DNA from: Lactarius indigo
Taxonomy: Eukaryota; Basidiomycota; Agaricomycetes; Russulales; Russulaceae
Direction: 5' to 3'
DNA length: 64,000 nt
Assembly: GCA_025766275.1 (NCBI GenBank)
Contig: JAFKAC010000205.1
Location: 1 to 64,000, forward strand
This document shows, piece after piece, positions 47,460 through 58,550 of this stretch. How positions within the stretch are numbered: position 1 is the stretch's first letter; every line of letters starts with the position of its first letter. The notes beneath the pieces are model-generated. The model searched no databases and was not told the origin of the DNA. It saw only the letters and a program-made list of their open reading frames with translations. The translations under genes were made by a program, and so were the position numbers.

Positions 47460-50385
47460 ATGGCCCCCGGTCCCTCCTCTCGTTCTGCACGTCATCCACG
47501 CGCTCAGATACCCCTCTATGCGGACGACTCGTCGGGCGAAACAGATGTCGAAGAGACTCCGCGTCAGCGTGGAAAGTCCCAAGCAGTTCGCAAGCGTATA
47601 AGTGACTCTCGTGACAAGAGCTTTACCGAAGATGGAAACCCTGGAAGGGTACCGCTCAAGGCTGTTAACATTAACGACGATTCCGCAGAGAAGCGTCGGA
47701 GAAGAAAGAGTGCGAAGAACCCCAACGTCGAAAACGCTGAGGCTGGCCCCTCGGCCAGTGGCACACAGGACGATCCAGAGGACGGTACAGGTCATGCGCA
47801 CTCCCGTCACAAGCAAGCTCTCAAGTCAATCATCGTTGAGACACCTATCATTGACGTACCCATCGACGTTCGAAACTCAAATTATGAGGAATGGATGAAA
47901 ATGGCAATGGATAACGTGCGTCCTCTTCGCCTCCACACCCTTCTACTTGTTCATGTCTGTGGTCTCAGAAAATTAATCAAGCGAATTCATGGAACTTCGC
48001 ATTGATCGATTATTTCCACGACATGTCTCTTCTGCGGAACAACGTCGACAATTCCATCAACTTTCAGCGCGCATCCAGTACATTAGACGGTTGCGTCAAG
48101 ATCTGGACGAGCCGCGTAGACAGTGTGGGTACTGAAACAGGAAAACTCCTAAGTAATCTCGCTTCGGACGGACGAGAAGCCGAGGAAGAAGACCCAACCT
48201 CTGATAACCCTGATTCTCAAGAGCCGTCCCAGAAGAAACGCAAATCGGCACACAGGTCCGAATCAACTCTCGCCAAGAATGCTGCCCAGTTGAAGAGCAA
48301 AAAGCTCGACCTGGAGTTCAGTGTTGATCCGCTCTTCCGAAAGACTTGCGAGGATTTCGATGAAGGTGGTGCACATGGCCTACTTATGAATCACCTTAGC
48401 TTGGGTGTTGGTAGCGAAGGTGCTGTCCGTGTCATATTTGATGCAAGCGACTCCATGGGGAAGGTCGGAGAAGACGAGGATCTACTTGAGCCTGAAGACG
48501 ACGTCGATTTGACCGCTCTTCGCAGTGAGGGTGTCTTCTTTCTCACTCGATCATTCCTCACCTTGCTTGCCCAGGTGATTTCCTTCCAGACTTGGAGGTT
48601 CTAGACCGGAAGGCCATTTCCCATTCACTGGAAAGCTTCTCGTTTTCAAGAGACACATGGGCCCTTGATGAGGCAGCCTTTTTCCGCGATGATACACCCC
48701 TCGTCCAAAATAACGGAAACGATGAGGTCGACGGCTTCGAACCTGCTATAAGTGGCGACTCTGCCAACGCCGGCCAAAATGCACTTCCAGAAGAGGACTT
48801 CTTCATGGGCGACCAGGCTGTTGGTGACGATTTTGGCGGAGATGACTTTGGCCCCACGGGCGATGGTGGAGAAGACGGCGATAACGGTTCGGTTGGTGAT
48901 CAGGCCAACCTTCGCCCGACTGGCACCGACGGAGGTCGACCTATACCTTTCGACCCCCGTCGCGCCCCAAATGAGCGTTCCCTGATTTTGGCCATGACCG
49001 ATGCCGACGCCGAAGGGGGCATGTTAGACTACTTCGATCAGTCACTCCTCAAGAACTGGGCAGGGCCTGAACACTGGAAGCTACGCAAGGCCGTGCGAAG
49101 ACGTCTGTTTTTTTTTTTTTTTTTTTGCTTAAGTCACTCACCTGACTTCTCCTTGGAACAGCTGAAGTAACAGAGGCCACTGCAGCTTCCAAGCCTAAGC
49201 GGGAAAGGAAAGAGGCGTTCAAGATTGATTTTTCGTCTCCTGCAGAGAAGGACCTGAAGGACACTGCAAAGGAGCTCTTCGCTCCAGTCACTCGTGGTGC
49301 AGGTATTTCCCTCCCGAAACATACCTCAGGGAAGGGTTCGAAGGGTAAGAAAGGCAAGGCTAAAGAAAAGCCAAATGATCACACCCTCCCGGACGATATG
49401 CATTTCTCCAGCCGGCAATTGGTTACCTTGTTCTTAAAACCCAAATTCTCGGTACGCCTTCCCCCTAGTATTGTTATCGAGTTGGTGATTTATTACATCC
49501 CCACAGCTGAAGATGCGTGGGCAGCGCGCCCCGCTGAACGAGACTGGTGATGGCGAAGTCGACGAACACTTCTGGGCGCAAGCAGCCGCCGATCAAGCCG
49601 CTGGGCGTGCTGGATCAGATGGCGACGAAAGTAATATTCTACCCATGGGGCTCATCAATCAATTTTCTGATTTCAACTGTTGTTCAGCAGGAGACGGGAG
49701 CGGAATCCCATTCAATACCCAGTTCTTCCATGACGATGACGATGATGGCCCCGGCTTCGACGACGGCTTCGACGGCGACTTGGCTGGGACCGCGGACCCA
49801 GGAGAGCAGGATCTGCTCGCGGAGACGCAGGGAAAGACAAGACGCGTCCGCCCAGAGTTTGTCAACTATACAAAGCGCGCAAAACGCGTGGACGTCCGGA
49901 AGCTGAAGGAGAATATCTGGAAGGGCCTCAGAGTTTCCACTCATGGGCTGAAGCCCAACGACGCCGAGGCAATGGTACGGGATTTTTCTTTAGCATCCGT
50001 ACATGGAACCATACTCCATACTCATGTCCGCTCCTCGTATCACAGGACGTCGACAACGAGACATTCGAAGCTACAGACCCTGAAGAAGCACGCCCATTCG
50101 ATGAAGTGATTGTCGGGTTGCAGCGCTCATACCCTGAAGATAAGCTCAGTGAGATCAGCACGAGCTTCTGTTTTATATGTCTGCTTCATCTCGCAAATGA
50201 GCGTGGGCTCAAGCTCGAGACTGGTGACGCCACCTCAGGTCCGTCGACAGTTCAGGAGGTTGAGGAGGGCAGCAACGTCGGGAATATCTGGAGCTTGAAG
50301 GTTAGTCAGCACCGGCCATGCATTCGATTCAGTGCTAATGAAGCGACAGGTCTACAGGGACTTGAACGCTACACCAGCCGCGTAG
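47460..50385 (+). CDS. BRN1: Condensin complex subunit 2 (kleisin, Barren/CAP-H)
   Basis: Exons 47460-47915, 47969-48524, 48575-49102, 49162-49451, 49507-49630, 49688-49974, 50046-50300 and 50350-50385; the frame closes to 843 aa. The N-terminal kleisin helix region reads NKINQANSWNFALIDYFHDMS followed by INFQRASSTLDGCVKIWTSRVDSV. The middle is acidic and disordered (EEDFFMGDQAVGDDFGGDDFG). The C-terminal winged helix includes VIVGLQRSYPEDKLSEISTSFCFICLLHLANERGL. The kleisin bridges the Smc2/Smc4 heads and recruits the HEAT subunits for mitotic chromosome compaction. Intron 49631-49687 is 57 nt, without a stop, so retention would add 19 residues in frame. The intron 49103-49161 carries a T run of about 20 near its donor. 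Confidence 0.96.
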
Positions 50386-50778
50386 CGAGGTTTGGGACCT
50401 TCTCACCTTTTCTGTTGTCGGGCTCGAACCCTTGTCTTTGTCCTTATTTTTGCTGGACGTGTCATCTTAGTATCTATTCGGTTTAGGGCATAGAAACATA
50501 GTGTATTATTTCCTTTCCAGAGGACCTAAACATGGAGGGTATACGATTCGGGTTATTGTGAAGGCGACAAAATAAAATGTAGGATCCGGGATAATAAAGT
50601 GTGCGACGTCCGCCGCGACGAAAGATGAGAATACAGTCAGACGATAAGTGGATGGTAAGGCTACAAGAAACTAGTGATACAGCAATCGGGGAAACGATAC
50701 ATAGTCAAATCTGAAGGAACAATTCTGTGGGGGGGGTGATGACGAAATTGTTGGATGGATTTATTGTCGACAAATTCC

Positions 50779-51175
50779 TCAACGGAACTTGCCCTTCCAC
50801 GCGGACCAAACGGCGTCAAAGCGCCTGTTCTTGCGAGAGGACAGCTCGCTGAACTCATCGTACGCCTTCTGGGGGAGCTCGAGGACGTCGTGGGGGATAG
50901 CCATGGCGGCATCGTCGTCAAAGATGGTGAGGAGGTCGTTCGAGTCGATGCGAGCACATGGCGCATCCGACACGAGGAACGTGCGCTCGCTCGACGGGGT
51001 AAATGTGTAAACGTCCAAGTAGCGTTCACACTCGTCGTGTGGGCGTGATGCTGAATGTCAGGAAAGAAAAGTCAGTATTGAAAGACGACGACTAACGACT
51101 GGCTGGCTCCTTACCTTGCACGACCATAACCCGACGCTGAACGAGAGCAACCGCGACAGAACCGTAACTCAGCAT
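50779..51175 (-). CDS. Small conserved-looking hypothetical protein (110 aa)
   Basis: Two exons, 51175-51115 and 51050-50779, joined by a GT-AG intron in frame, give MLSYGSVAVALVQRRVMVVQ followed by ASRPHDECERYLDVYTF. Further on are SSERTFLVSDAPCARIDSND, a DDDAAMAIPHDVLELPQKAY segment, and a basic end (FDAVWSAWKGKFR). The frame is closed by a clean intron with good donor and acceptor, and third positions are GC-rich, which supports a real gene. No domain is recognised. A telobox-like AGGGTTAGGG lies 16 bp upstream of the start. Confidence 0.65.
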
Positions 51176-54100
51176 GGTAAGAATTGGATGAGGGTTAGGG
51201 CGCGTTGGTGGTTACTGGTTTGGGTTGCAGTGCTCCTAGCAGCGAGGGAGGGATCGAAAAGATATGAGACGCTCGAAAGACGAATTGGCATACCATGCTT
51301 CTGGGCATTGGCTTTAAGCAGGTCTGAGGGTTATTGTCCCGCAAACCGTTCAAGGAGCGTTATCTCGACAAAGACAATAAGAGTCCCCTTTTGGTCGACA
51401 AACAAAAGCAGCATCCACAAAGGGACGCGCCCACGTGATTCGAAAATACAACGGACATGCGACGAACAAAAGGCCCGGCTGGCTCTTTCTTTATCTTTCT
51501 GTCATACATAAATGGAGAAAGTGCTTATTGTATATGGACGAGTCATAGAACACAAAGGGGGCCGCAATCGGATTTTTCATTCACTGCGGCCATCAAATAA
51601 AGGTATGGGATTCAATCAAGCTTGATCAAGCAAACATCAGTGATTAGACGGTGTCAGTAAGGAAATTGTGGTCCTGCTCGCGAGAAAAAATTCCCCAATC
51701 CACCTAACCGCACACTCTCGGGCTCCATTAGGCAAGACACGAACTTACGGGAACAGGGCGGGTGCCACGGTCGAGTGGATCATACAGTACACCTACAGAA
51801 GGAACCCTGATGAACTAGGACAGAAGATTCGTCCTGTGTCGAACGAGCGCCGATGTAATGTCCTTCTCACGCATGGGCGGATGGATGGGATCAGGCCTAT
51901 CAGGCACTGTGCCGGATGTGCTTATTGAAGAGAGAAGCAGCTGACATGTCGACACTTCGGCCTCTCGAAATCAGACGAATGGAAGCCCTCGCATTCATGG
52001 CTAACGGCGGGCGCACGGATACCCACCGCTTTGTACAATACACCGCGCGCAATGCGTCCTTCCGTCAGATACGCCGCGTCCGGTGATCGTGTAACTTTCA
52101 ATGATGATGGCAGGGATGATCGCCCGTTAGCTGACCCGGCACACGCGATGCGGAAGTGCGGTCCCGAGCGACACAGGGTGCTAGACGAGACCAAATACCC
52201 GCTGGTTAGACGGGGTAACATACAAGCTTTTTCGATCGTGGGTGCCACCAATCAAGGGCGGTGTCTGCCTGGATCGGGGATGTGGTCAGTGCGTGTTGCT
52301 GGAGTACGGCGCTCCAGGACACGTTGCGACATGTGATCTCCACCGAAGGAGGTTATGCACAGGAGGAGCCCCGTATGGCTAAGGGGGAGGGGGACGCCTG
52401 CTCGGTTGATGGATAACTCAAGCGTCCATCATCCCGAGAGGACGGCATTGGGACCGAATTCACGCGAACACACGCGGGAGCCCGACCTGAACTAGCGCGC
52501 GGCGCAAACATAATGGAAATCAGGCGACGACATGGACCGATTATGGTAGGCTCGCAACCGTCAACCGATACCGTAGTAACGTCGGGTCGAGGATTGCGTC
52601 TCATGACCCTAATAATGGAACAGCCTTCAGCGCGGCGAATTGACCGACCCGAAGCGGCGTGTTGGTGCCATTGAAAAAGCCTACGTTCGCCGCCCCAAAG
52701 CGATGAACAGCGGTGCATAACAACACACAAGTCCGCGCCGCCTGGCAGGCACGGGGAATGAGAAATAAAAATAAAAGTGGCGTTTTGCGGTGCGATGACA
52801 ATTCGGCGCACAGCAACAGTACCTAGCCCTGCAAGTCCAGACCCGAAGCGCACGCCGTGCGGCAGTTGGAAGAGGCGGGGGCGAATGAGGGTGCAGGAGC
52901 TGCAACAGCCTCGTACAGTCAGGCATGAGGGAAATTAGACCAATCAGGCCTTATCTTTGAACGATTTTGGCAACCAACATGACACGAACGTCACGAGCGA
53001 AGGCGGTGCTGTAGGGCTCATTCGGTGTTCGCCGCGCGCGTGGCACGGGTCTGGTCTTCTTCCAGTCAATTAACTAACATGCGTGATTTGATGTTCCACA
53101 AAGACGGACCAGGTGGGGCACGGGGCACCAAGGTTGGCACCGAACCTGGCGTCTCGAAACGATGAGCAGGGGGGAAATTGGAAGAAGTATAGCTTAACGC
53201 CACACGGTTTGTCTGCGATCGGGCCAGCCCGCCGCTCGGGCGCCCGTACAGAATGGAACCCCATCGCGAGCGCCCATGTCCACGTCCCGAACCAAGCCGA
53301 TCGTCGCCTGGCACCGGCACTGGCACACGCTCGGGCACGCCAAGCGCCACGCTCATCATCCCTACATACCCTTCCCCCACCCCCCTTCGTCATTTCATTT
53401 GCGCCAATTGGCTAGCGCTCGGTGTTCGTAGACGCGAAAGGGTAGAGAGATTGCAGTTCGTGGTCCCGGTCAGGACACGTTCCGCCTGCGCGATCAGCCG
53501 AACAAACCCTCGGAGCAAGTACTTTGCGGCCTGCGCGCACGTCGACGAAAATAGACTCAAAGTGTGAGAAGTTGAGAACAGGGCAGTGGGCACAGCACGG
53601 TGACGTCGCAATATACCGCACCAAAACTTGCTATGATAGGACGCACGGACCCTTCCCTCATCTTCATCTCCTCCCTCGTCTCCTTCCCGGCAGGCGGCGA
53701 AATTCATAGTCGCGTATCATTATAATATCATTTACCATACGTTCTTCGTTTTCTTTTTCAAGTTACCTGTGAACCCACGAAGGGGGTTTCCACGTTTCGG
53801 ATCCACTGGCACCCTCGCTTATCTCCTTTCGAATGACCTGGAACATAAACGTTAGTCTCTAAGTTTGTGCAAACCCGGGTAAGGAAGGTGTGGAGGAGCG
53901 GCGGGGGAAAAGTAGGGTCCTGTTCATGTACACTATAGCATTTTGGTTTTACAAGTTGCGCATTGATTCCGCCGCCGATTTGCTTCCGTGGACGGTGTGT
54001 GCGATGTCACCGTGCTCTCACATCCCACCGCCTTCGTGAATACATCAAATCAAGACAAGTCGGAGACCAGTGCGTGGAATAAATGAGATGTCTCTCCGCA

Positions 54101-54587
54101 CCGCCCGTCCTTGATGTTCCGTTAGGACGTCGCGTCCGCTGACCACGCGGTGCTCATTTACAGTATAATGTGTTGTAAAAGGGGTACAGGGTACTGGATT
54201 TCTGTTCCGCGTGTTCTTCGCGGAAGGGACCCTCTTTTCTCACCTCACTGGGCACAAGCCACCCTCAAGCGGCCTATTCTGGCTGTGCTCATATGCGATC
54301 CGCCCAGACCGGAAACAGAAGGGGCGAGTAATGTTGGCAAGACATGAGAGTTTCTTTAGTTCGTTAGTAAAGATGATACAATGGAACGGTCAACGTTAGG
54401 ACAACAGCGGCTACACAGCTTCGAGGTACAGAAGATCAGGCGACAACCGGTCGTATAGATCAGATGAGCAATGGGCGAGTAGGGCGAGAAAAGGTGATGT
54501 AGAGCGCGCGACAGATGGGAAAAAATTTACTTGATGCGTGCAGTCCAAGAAGCAAAGTGAAAGGGAAGATACGTCACAGTAGCGTAC
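51176..54587. other. 3.4 kb region without a recognisable gene
   Basis: GC-rich sequence with several open frames on both strands (for example 52353-52853 minus), but none shows family motifs or convincing introns. It lies upstream of the 110-aa gene and downstream of WPGY member B. A long regulatory region, an RNA gene or decayed sequence are all possible. Confidence 0.4.
51191..51200 (-). promoter_or_regulatory. Telobox-like site upstream of the 110-aa gene
   Basis: AGGGTTAGGG on the plus strand (CCCTAACCCT on the gene's strand) is the same core as the site before ARP9. At 16 bp from the start codon it would be within the 5' UTR or the promoter edge. Confidence 0.4.
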
Positions 54588-55941
54588 TCATGAACGGGGC
54601 CGGACAAGTTGGAGCTGCGCTTGCCAACTACCCTTGGAAACGTGATCCAGTCTCACGAGCACCAGGTCGAATCCGTCGATCTTCCCGGGCCCAACGAGCC
54701 AAGCCGCATCCCCGTCCTCTTCCATTTGTCGGCCTTTGTGTTCCTGAAGTTACCCGTGAGAATCCGAGTTACTCATTGTGACTCGAAATGACACCCACCT
54801 GAATGAAGCGGGCAACGGACTTTGCGACGTTCTTCGCTAGTTTCGCGCGTGTGATAGGACCGGGGGGGTTGCGGAAATCTCTAGTAGGGATTGACGGCTC
54901 CAGGGTTGATAACCCGGCCACTGGTATACATAGCGTCAGGACCAGGACGTGTAACAAAATCGGGCTGTGGCGAGCACGACTTACGTTGATGCGAACTGAG
55001 ATGGAGGGGCCACGCTCTTGGAACATCGGTTCGTCGCGTGAAACAAGCCGTGCAAAGCGACCGTGCATCGCGTCTTTCAACGGAATCCCTTCCTCGTCGG
55101 GCTTTTTGCATGTAGAAGTGGATTGATGGCTCCAAGTTGACTCATCGACGTAGCGACGTCTGTCACTCGAGGTGTGGGGTTTGTACGCTTCTGTGGCACC
55201 ATGGGACCTCGTTGGAATTGGCTAAGAGGAAGGAAGTGCTCCGGCTCTGGTGATGGGTTCTGTAGGTAGGAGATCGGTTAGGTTGGAAATTATGAAGAAA
55301 CGAGCGAAATACGAACTGGTTTGGGAATAGTCCACGGAGGGCTGAGATCCATAAGGGGAGACGGGGGTTGAGGGGCTAAACACGGGAAAAGTGTCATGTG
55401 TGTTGCCGAGATTGAGAGCCGGGGGTGGAGGTGTTACAGCCAGCAGACTCGGAGAAGAGGAGTAGCCGGGTTGAGATGGCGAGACGAAGCCAGGGGTAAG
55501 TGGCGTGGAAGAATTTGGGAGGATAGACCGTGCGAGTGTTTAAGTGCGATAGAGGGACAGTGGTATCAATATTATGGAGGGTAGTTGGTTGTGCTGCATG
55601 TTTGTTAAAAACGAAACGCATTTCGTCGTCGTAGGGCGTTCACCGAAAATGGGGGGACGGGGGCAGGTAGTTCCGAAGGAGGAATCACATCCAATTCCCG
55701 TCATCGATAGATGGAGACCACTAGTGGTAAGTCAAGAGTAAGTGGATGGGTATGATGATAGGCATGGGAAGAACTACCTGCTGCGCGTCTTGGCTGCCAC
55801 CAAACCGGAAACGAGTCAGACTGAGGGTGGTGAGCGCCAGTCTAGAACAAAAAGGGCGTGTGGCGACATACCTCAGGCGACATGAAAAAGACGAGACGAA
55901 TCGTCGTAGTGGGGATAGAAGTAGGACTCGCGTTCGGACAT
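54588..55941 (-). CDS. Uncharacterised basidiomycete protein, WPGY family, member B (frame breaks)
   Basis: The 3' half is clear: exon 55259-54985 (RTNPTPRVTDVATSMSQLGA, then GRFARLVSRDEPMFQERG), exon 54920-54799 (WPGYQPWSRQ, RNPPGPITRAKLAKNVAKSV) and exon 54743-54588 (AAWLVGPGKIDGFDLVLVRL, VSKGSWQAQLQL, stop). Upstream a Pro/Ser-rich stretch (TPLTPGFVSPSQPGYSSSPS, FSPSTPVSPYGSQPSVDYSQ) lies at about 55300-55560, and a candidate start (MSERESYFYPHYDD) is at 55941. One-base losses are needed at 54891 (TT run) and 55103-55107 (T5 run), and probably one more near 55890. These look like homopolymer errors. The module matches the gene at 45299-46272. The function is unknown and the N-terminus is uncertain. 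Confidence 0.6.
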
Positions 55942-56659
55942 TCCTTGATTTTGAACGCGGAGAGAACGCTAGGATGCTCTAGTGGCGGAAACGTGATTGG
56001 AGGGTAGATTGCTGAGGGAAAGGGAAAGGAACCCAAGGGGAAGAGGGTGAGTAGACAGGGTTTAAAACGAGTCAGTTAGAGGTGCTGATGGCGGAGTCTT
56101 TTGGGGGGGTCCTAAAGGTGGCCTTTAAAGGATTCTGGAGGAGGCAGGTAATGATGCATAGGACAAGGCACACAGAGACAAATAGAAGGATTCGAGCAAG
56201 CAGTTCTGGTTCCTGGGCGCAGGCCTTAGATCCATCAGATTTAGCCAGGATCTGCTCTGGCTCGGACTTTGGCTAAGAACGGGCGTAACAAGGTAGAATT
56301 TCGAACGTGGTCAGGTGTCTGGTGTCTGCCGAGAGGCATGCAAGTCCCCAAAGTGAGGGACTAGAACATCTAAGATTGGTCGAATGAGGATACGATGGGG
56401 CGAGGTGAGTTGAATGGCGCCTAATACCGTCGATACCGGAGGAGGGATGCAAGGAAAGAAGCATGTCGGCGTGGGTACATGTCATTTATTCGGGGGACGA
56501 AAGTTTTGTTGCGTTGGGCGACACTGGCGCAAGGGCGGGAGATGCGGTGCTGTGCGGTGGTGCGGTGCTTGCAGCGGTGTGGGACGCACTCCGCGTTACC
56601 GATACGTGACGCGTGACCCATCCGTCGTTGCGCGTTGGCCGTGCTCAAGCTACTGGCAA
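55942..56659. other. Divergent spacer between WPGY member B and LEO1
   Basis: Promoter space. A single MluI box lies near its right end. A 5' exon of member B could lie here but was not found. Confidence 0.4.
56609..56614 (+). promoter_or_regulatory. MluI cell-cycle box upstream of LEO1
   Basis: One ACGCGT in the context GTGACGCGTGAC, 46 bp before the LEO1 start codon. A single site is weaker evidence than the pairs before POL3 and BRN1. Confidence 0.4.
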
Positions 56660-58360
56660 ATGTCTTCCCTCGCTGGAGCTCTTCTCGATGTCGACATGCA
56701 GCCGGCAGAAGCTGCCACAGAACCCTACGTCAAGCAAGATGAAGAGATGGGCGACCTCTTTGGTGAAGATTCTAACGTAGACTATGTTCACCACACTTGG
56801 GGGTCAGTCCTTTTCCAACCCTTACTCCCAACTCTCATCTTCATACCCTTGTACCAACCAGCGAGACCCAACAGGTTTCAGCAGCTCCAAGCGCTCCGGA
56901 ATCGAGTTACTCTTCCCCCGTCTCTCCACCGCCCCCGGACGATGGTTTGTCCTCGCCGGACAGGAAAAGAAGGCAGGCTTTAGAGTACGAAGAAGACGAA
57001 GAACCCAATCCGATAATTGAGCATCGCCTTGAGGCCTCAGTCTCGATTCCCAATATCCCACTCCCAAAGAGTTCCGACGGACAAGTGCGTACCCCGGCAA
57101 TACTACTTCCTCACGCTCACCCTTTCCACAGCATTGGGTTATTCGTATGCCCAATTTTGTCAAGGTGGATTCCAAGCCGTTCCATCCAGATACATACGTT
57201 GGACCAGAGCACGAGGACGACTTTGCTGGTGGTACTCACGAACGCGACATGGGCATTAAACTCCGCGTGAGAATACAGTCCGTTGGCGCTGGGTTAAAGA
57301 CAAAGACGGTCAGGATGTCGGTCTTCTTTTTCCAATTCACCCTATTACATGGAGCTGAAATGCGCTTCTACCCGTAGCGTCGTCAATCCAATGCGCATGC
57401 CATCCGGTGGTCAGACGGCTCTATGAGTCTCCGACTAGGAAAAGAGTACTTTGACATCAACCAAGTAATTGATAGCTCTGGTTCCGCTCATCGGCAGGCT
57501 TTTGGTTCTGGTTCTCAGAACTCTCAGTCTCAGTCCCAGGGGGCGCCCGTGCCACCCCCCGGAAAGGCACATGGCCTCACCTATCTCGTTGCACAGCATA
57601 AACGGGCAGAGATCCTACAAGCCGAAGCGGCGATTACGGGCTTCTCCTCACCCTGCGCCCAACTGACATGCAGTCCGAAACCCATCGTCTGGTCGTTCGC
57701 GCAGTTGGTCAGAAACACAGCAAGGTGGCCCGTTTACGCATGCACCGGATAGGGACCCCGAACGCGAGAAACAAGAACTCATCCGCTCCGCCGCCGTCAA
57801 GAAGCCACGCAATCCACGTGGCGAGGATGGGGGCAGTGGTGGTGGGACCCGCCGCCGCCGTACCCAAAGCGGTGGACGACGGCGGTCCGGAGGCGACATG
57901 GACATATGGAGCGACGATGATGAGCCCGCGTATGACGCGTACGGGAACGACGACGAGGACGGGCGTAGTCCTAAGAAGCGCCGCGCGCGCGAACCAGAAG
58001 AACGGCGCGGGGGCGATTACCAGCCAGACGACTTTGTGGTTGCGGATTCGGACGAGGATGAAGCAGGCGCCCGTGGTTCTGATGATGGCGCCCGTCGTAA
58101 GAAGAGCGCCCACGAAGAAGTGGAAGAAGATGTTTTGGACAAGCTCGACGCCCAGATCAGCCAACAGGAAGCTGATCGGAAAAAAACGACGGGAAGAGGA
58201 GGAAGGGCAAGAGCCTCCGGTGGAAGGCGATCAGGCTGGCGAAGCCGCGATGGATATCGAGAGCGAAGATGCCGAAGAGGAGGAGGAATTTCGGGTAAGA
58301 CGGGTCGGTGGCACACGTACACGCAAGGCCGTCGCGGGGTTCGATGAAGAGGATGAATGA
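56660..58360 (+). CDS. LEO1: RNA polymerase II-associated factor Leo1 (Paf1 complex), with frame breaks
   Basis: Exons 56660-56806, 56875-57084, 57132-57308 and 57378-58360; the first donor is weak. The Leo1 core is clear: HWVIRMPNFVKVDSKPFHP, GIKLRVRIQSVGAGLKTKT, NAHAIRWSDGSMSLRLGKEY, HGLTYLVAQHKRAEILQAEA, LRPTDMQSETHRLVVRAVG and the acidic tail DDFVVADSDEDEAG. Leo1 acts in Paf1C on elongating RNA polymerase II and supports H2B ubiquitination and H3K4/K36 methylation. The frame breaks three times in the last exon: at about 57645 and 57742 (one base short each) and at the A7 run 58180-58186 (one A too many). The last two cancel, so a single frame runs across with a non-Leo1 middle. Consensus errors are the likeliest cause. 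Confidence 0.88.
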
Positions 58361-58550
58361 TGCCGTTCAATTCATTAACACAACGGTAGAGACGCGTGGG
58401 CAACTTGCTCCTATCGTACATTCAGTCATCTACTCAAAATCACATTCAATGCTTAGTGACACGGCCAAATTTCGGATACGTTGGCACTGGGCACCCTGCC
58501 TCGTGTATCTACTACAAATATGGCACCCGGGCACGTCACGAACCACTCCA

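Noticed and set aside
51176..54587. Several 60-166 aa open frames in the GC-rich region
   Set aside because: No family motif, introns or conserved composition. They look like the chance open frames expected at high GC content.
57668..58360. Separate Arg-rich gene overlapping LEO1
   Set aside because: Its start and end are Leo1 sequence, and the odd middle is explained by two opposite one-base shifts.
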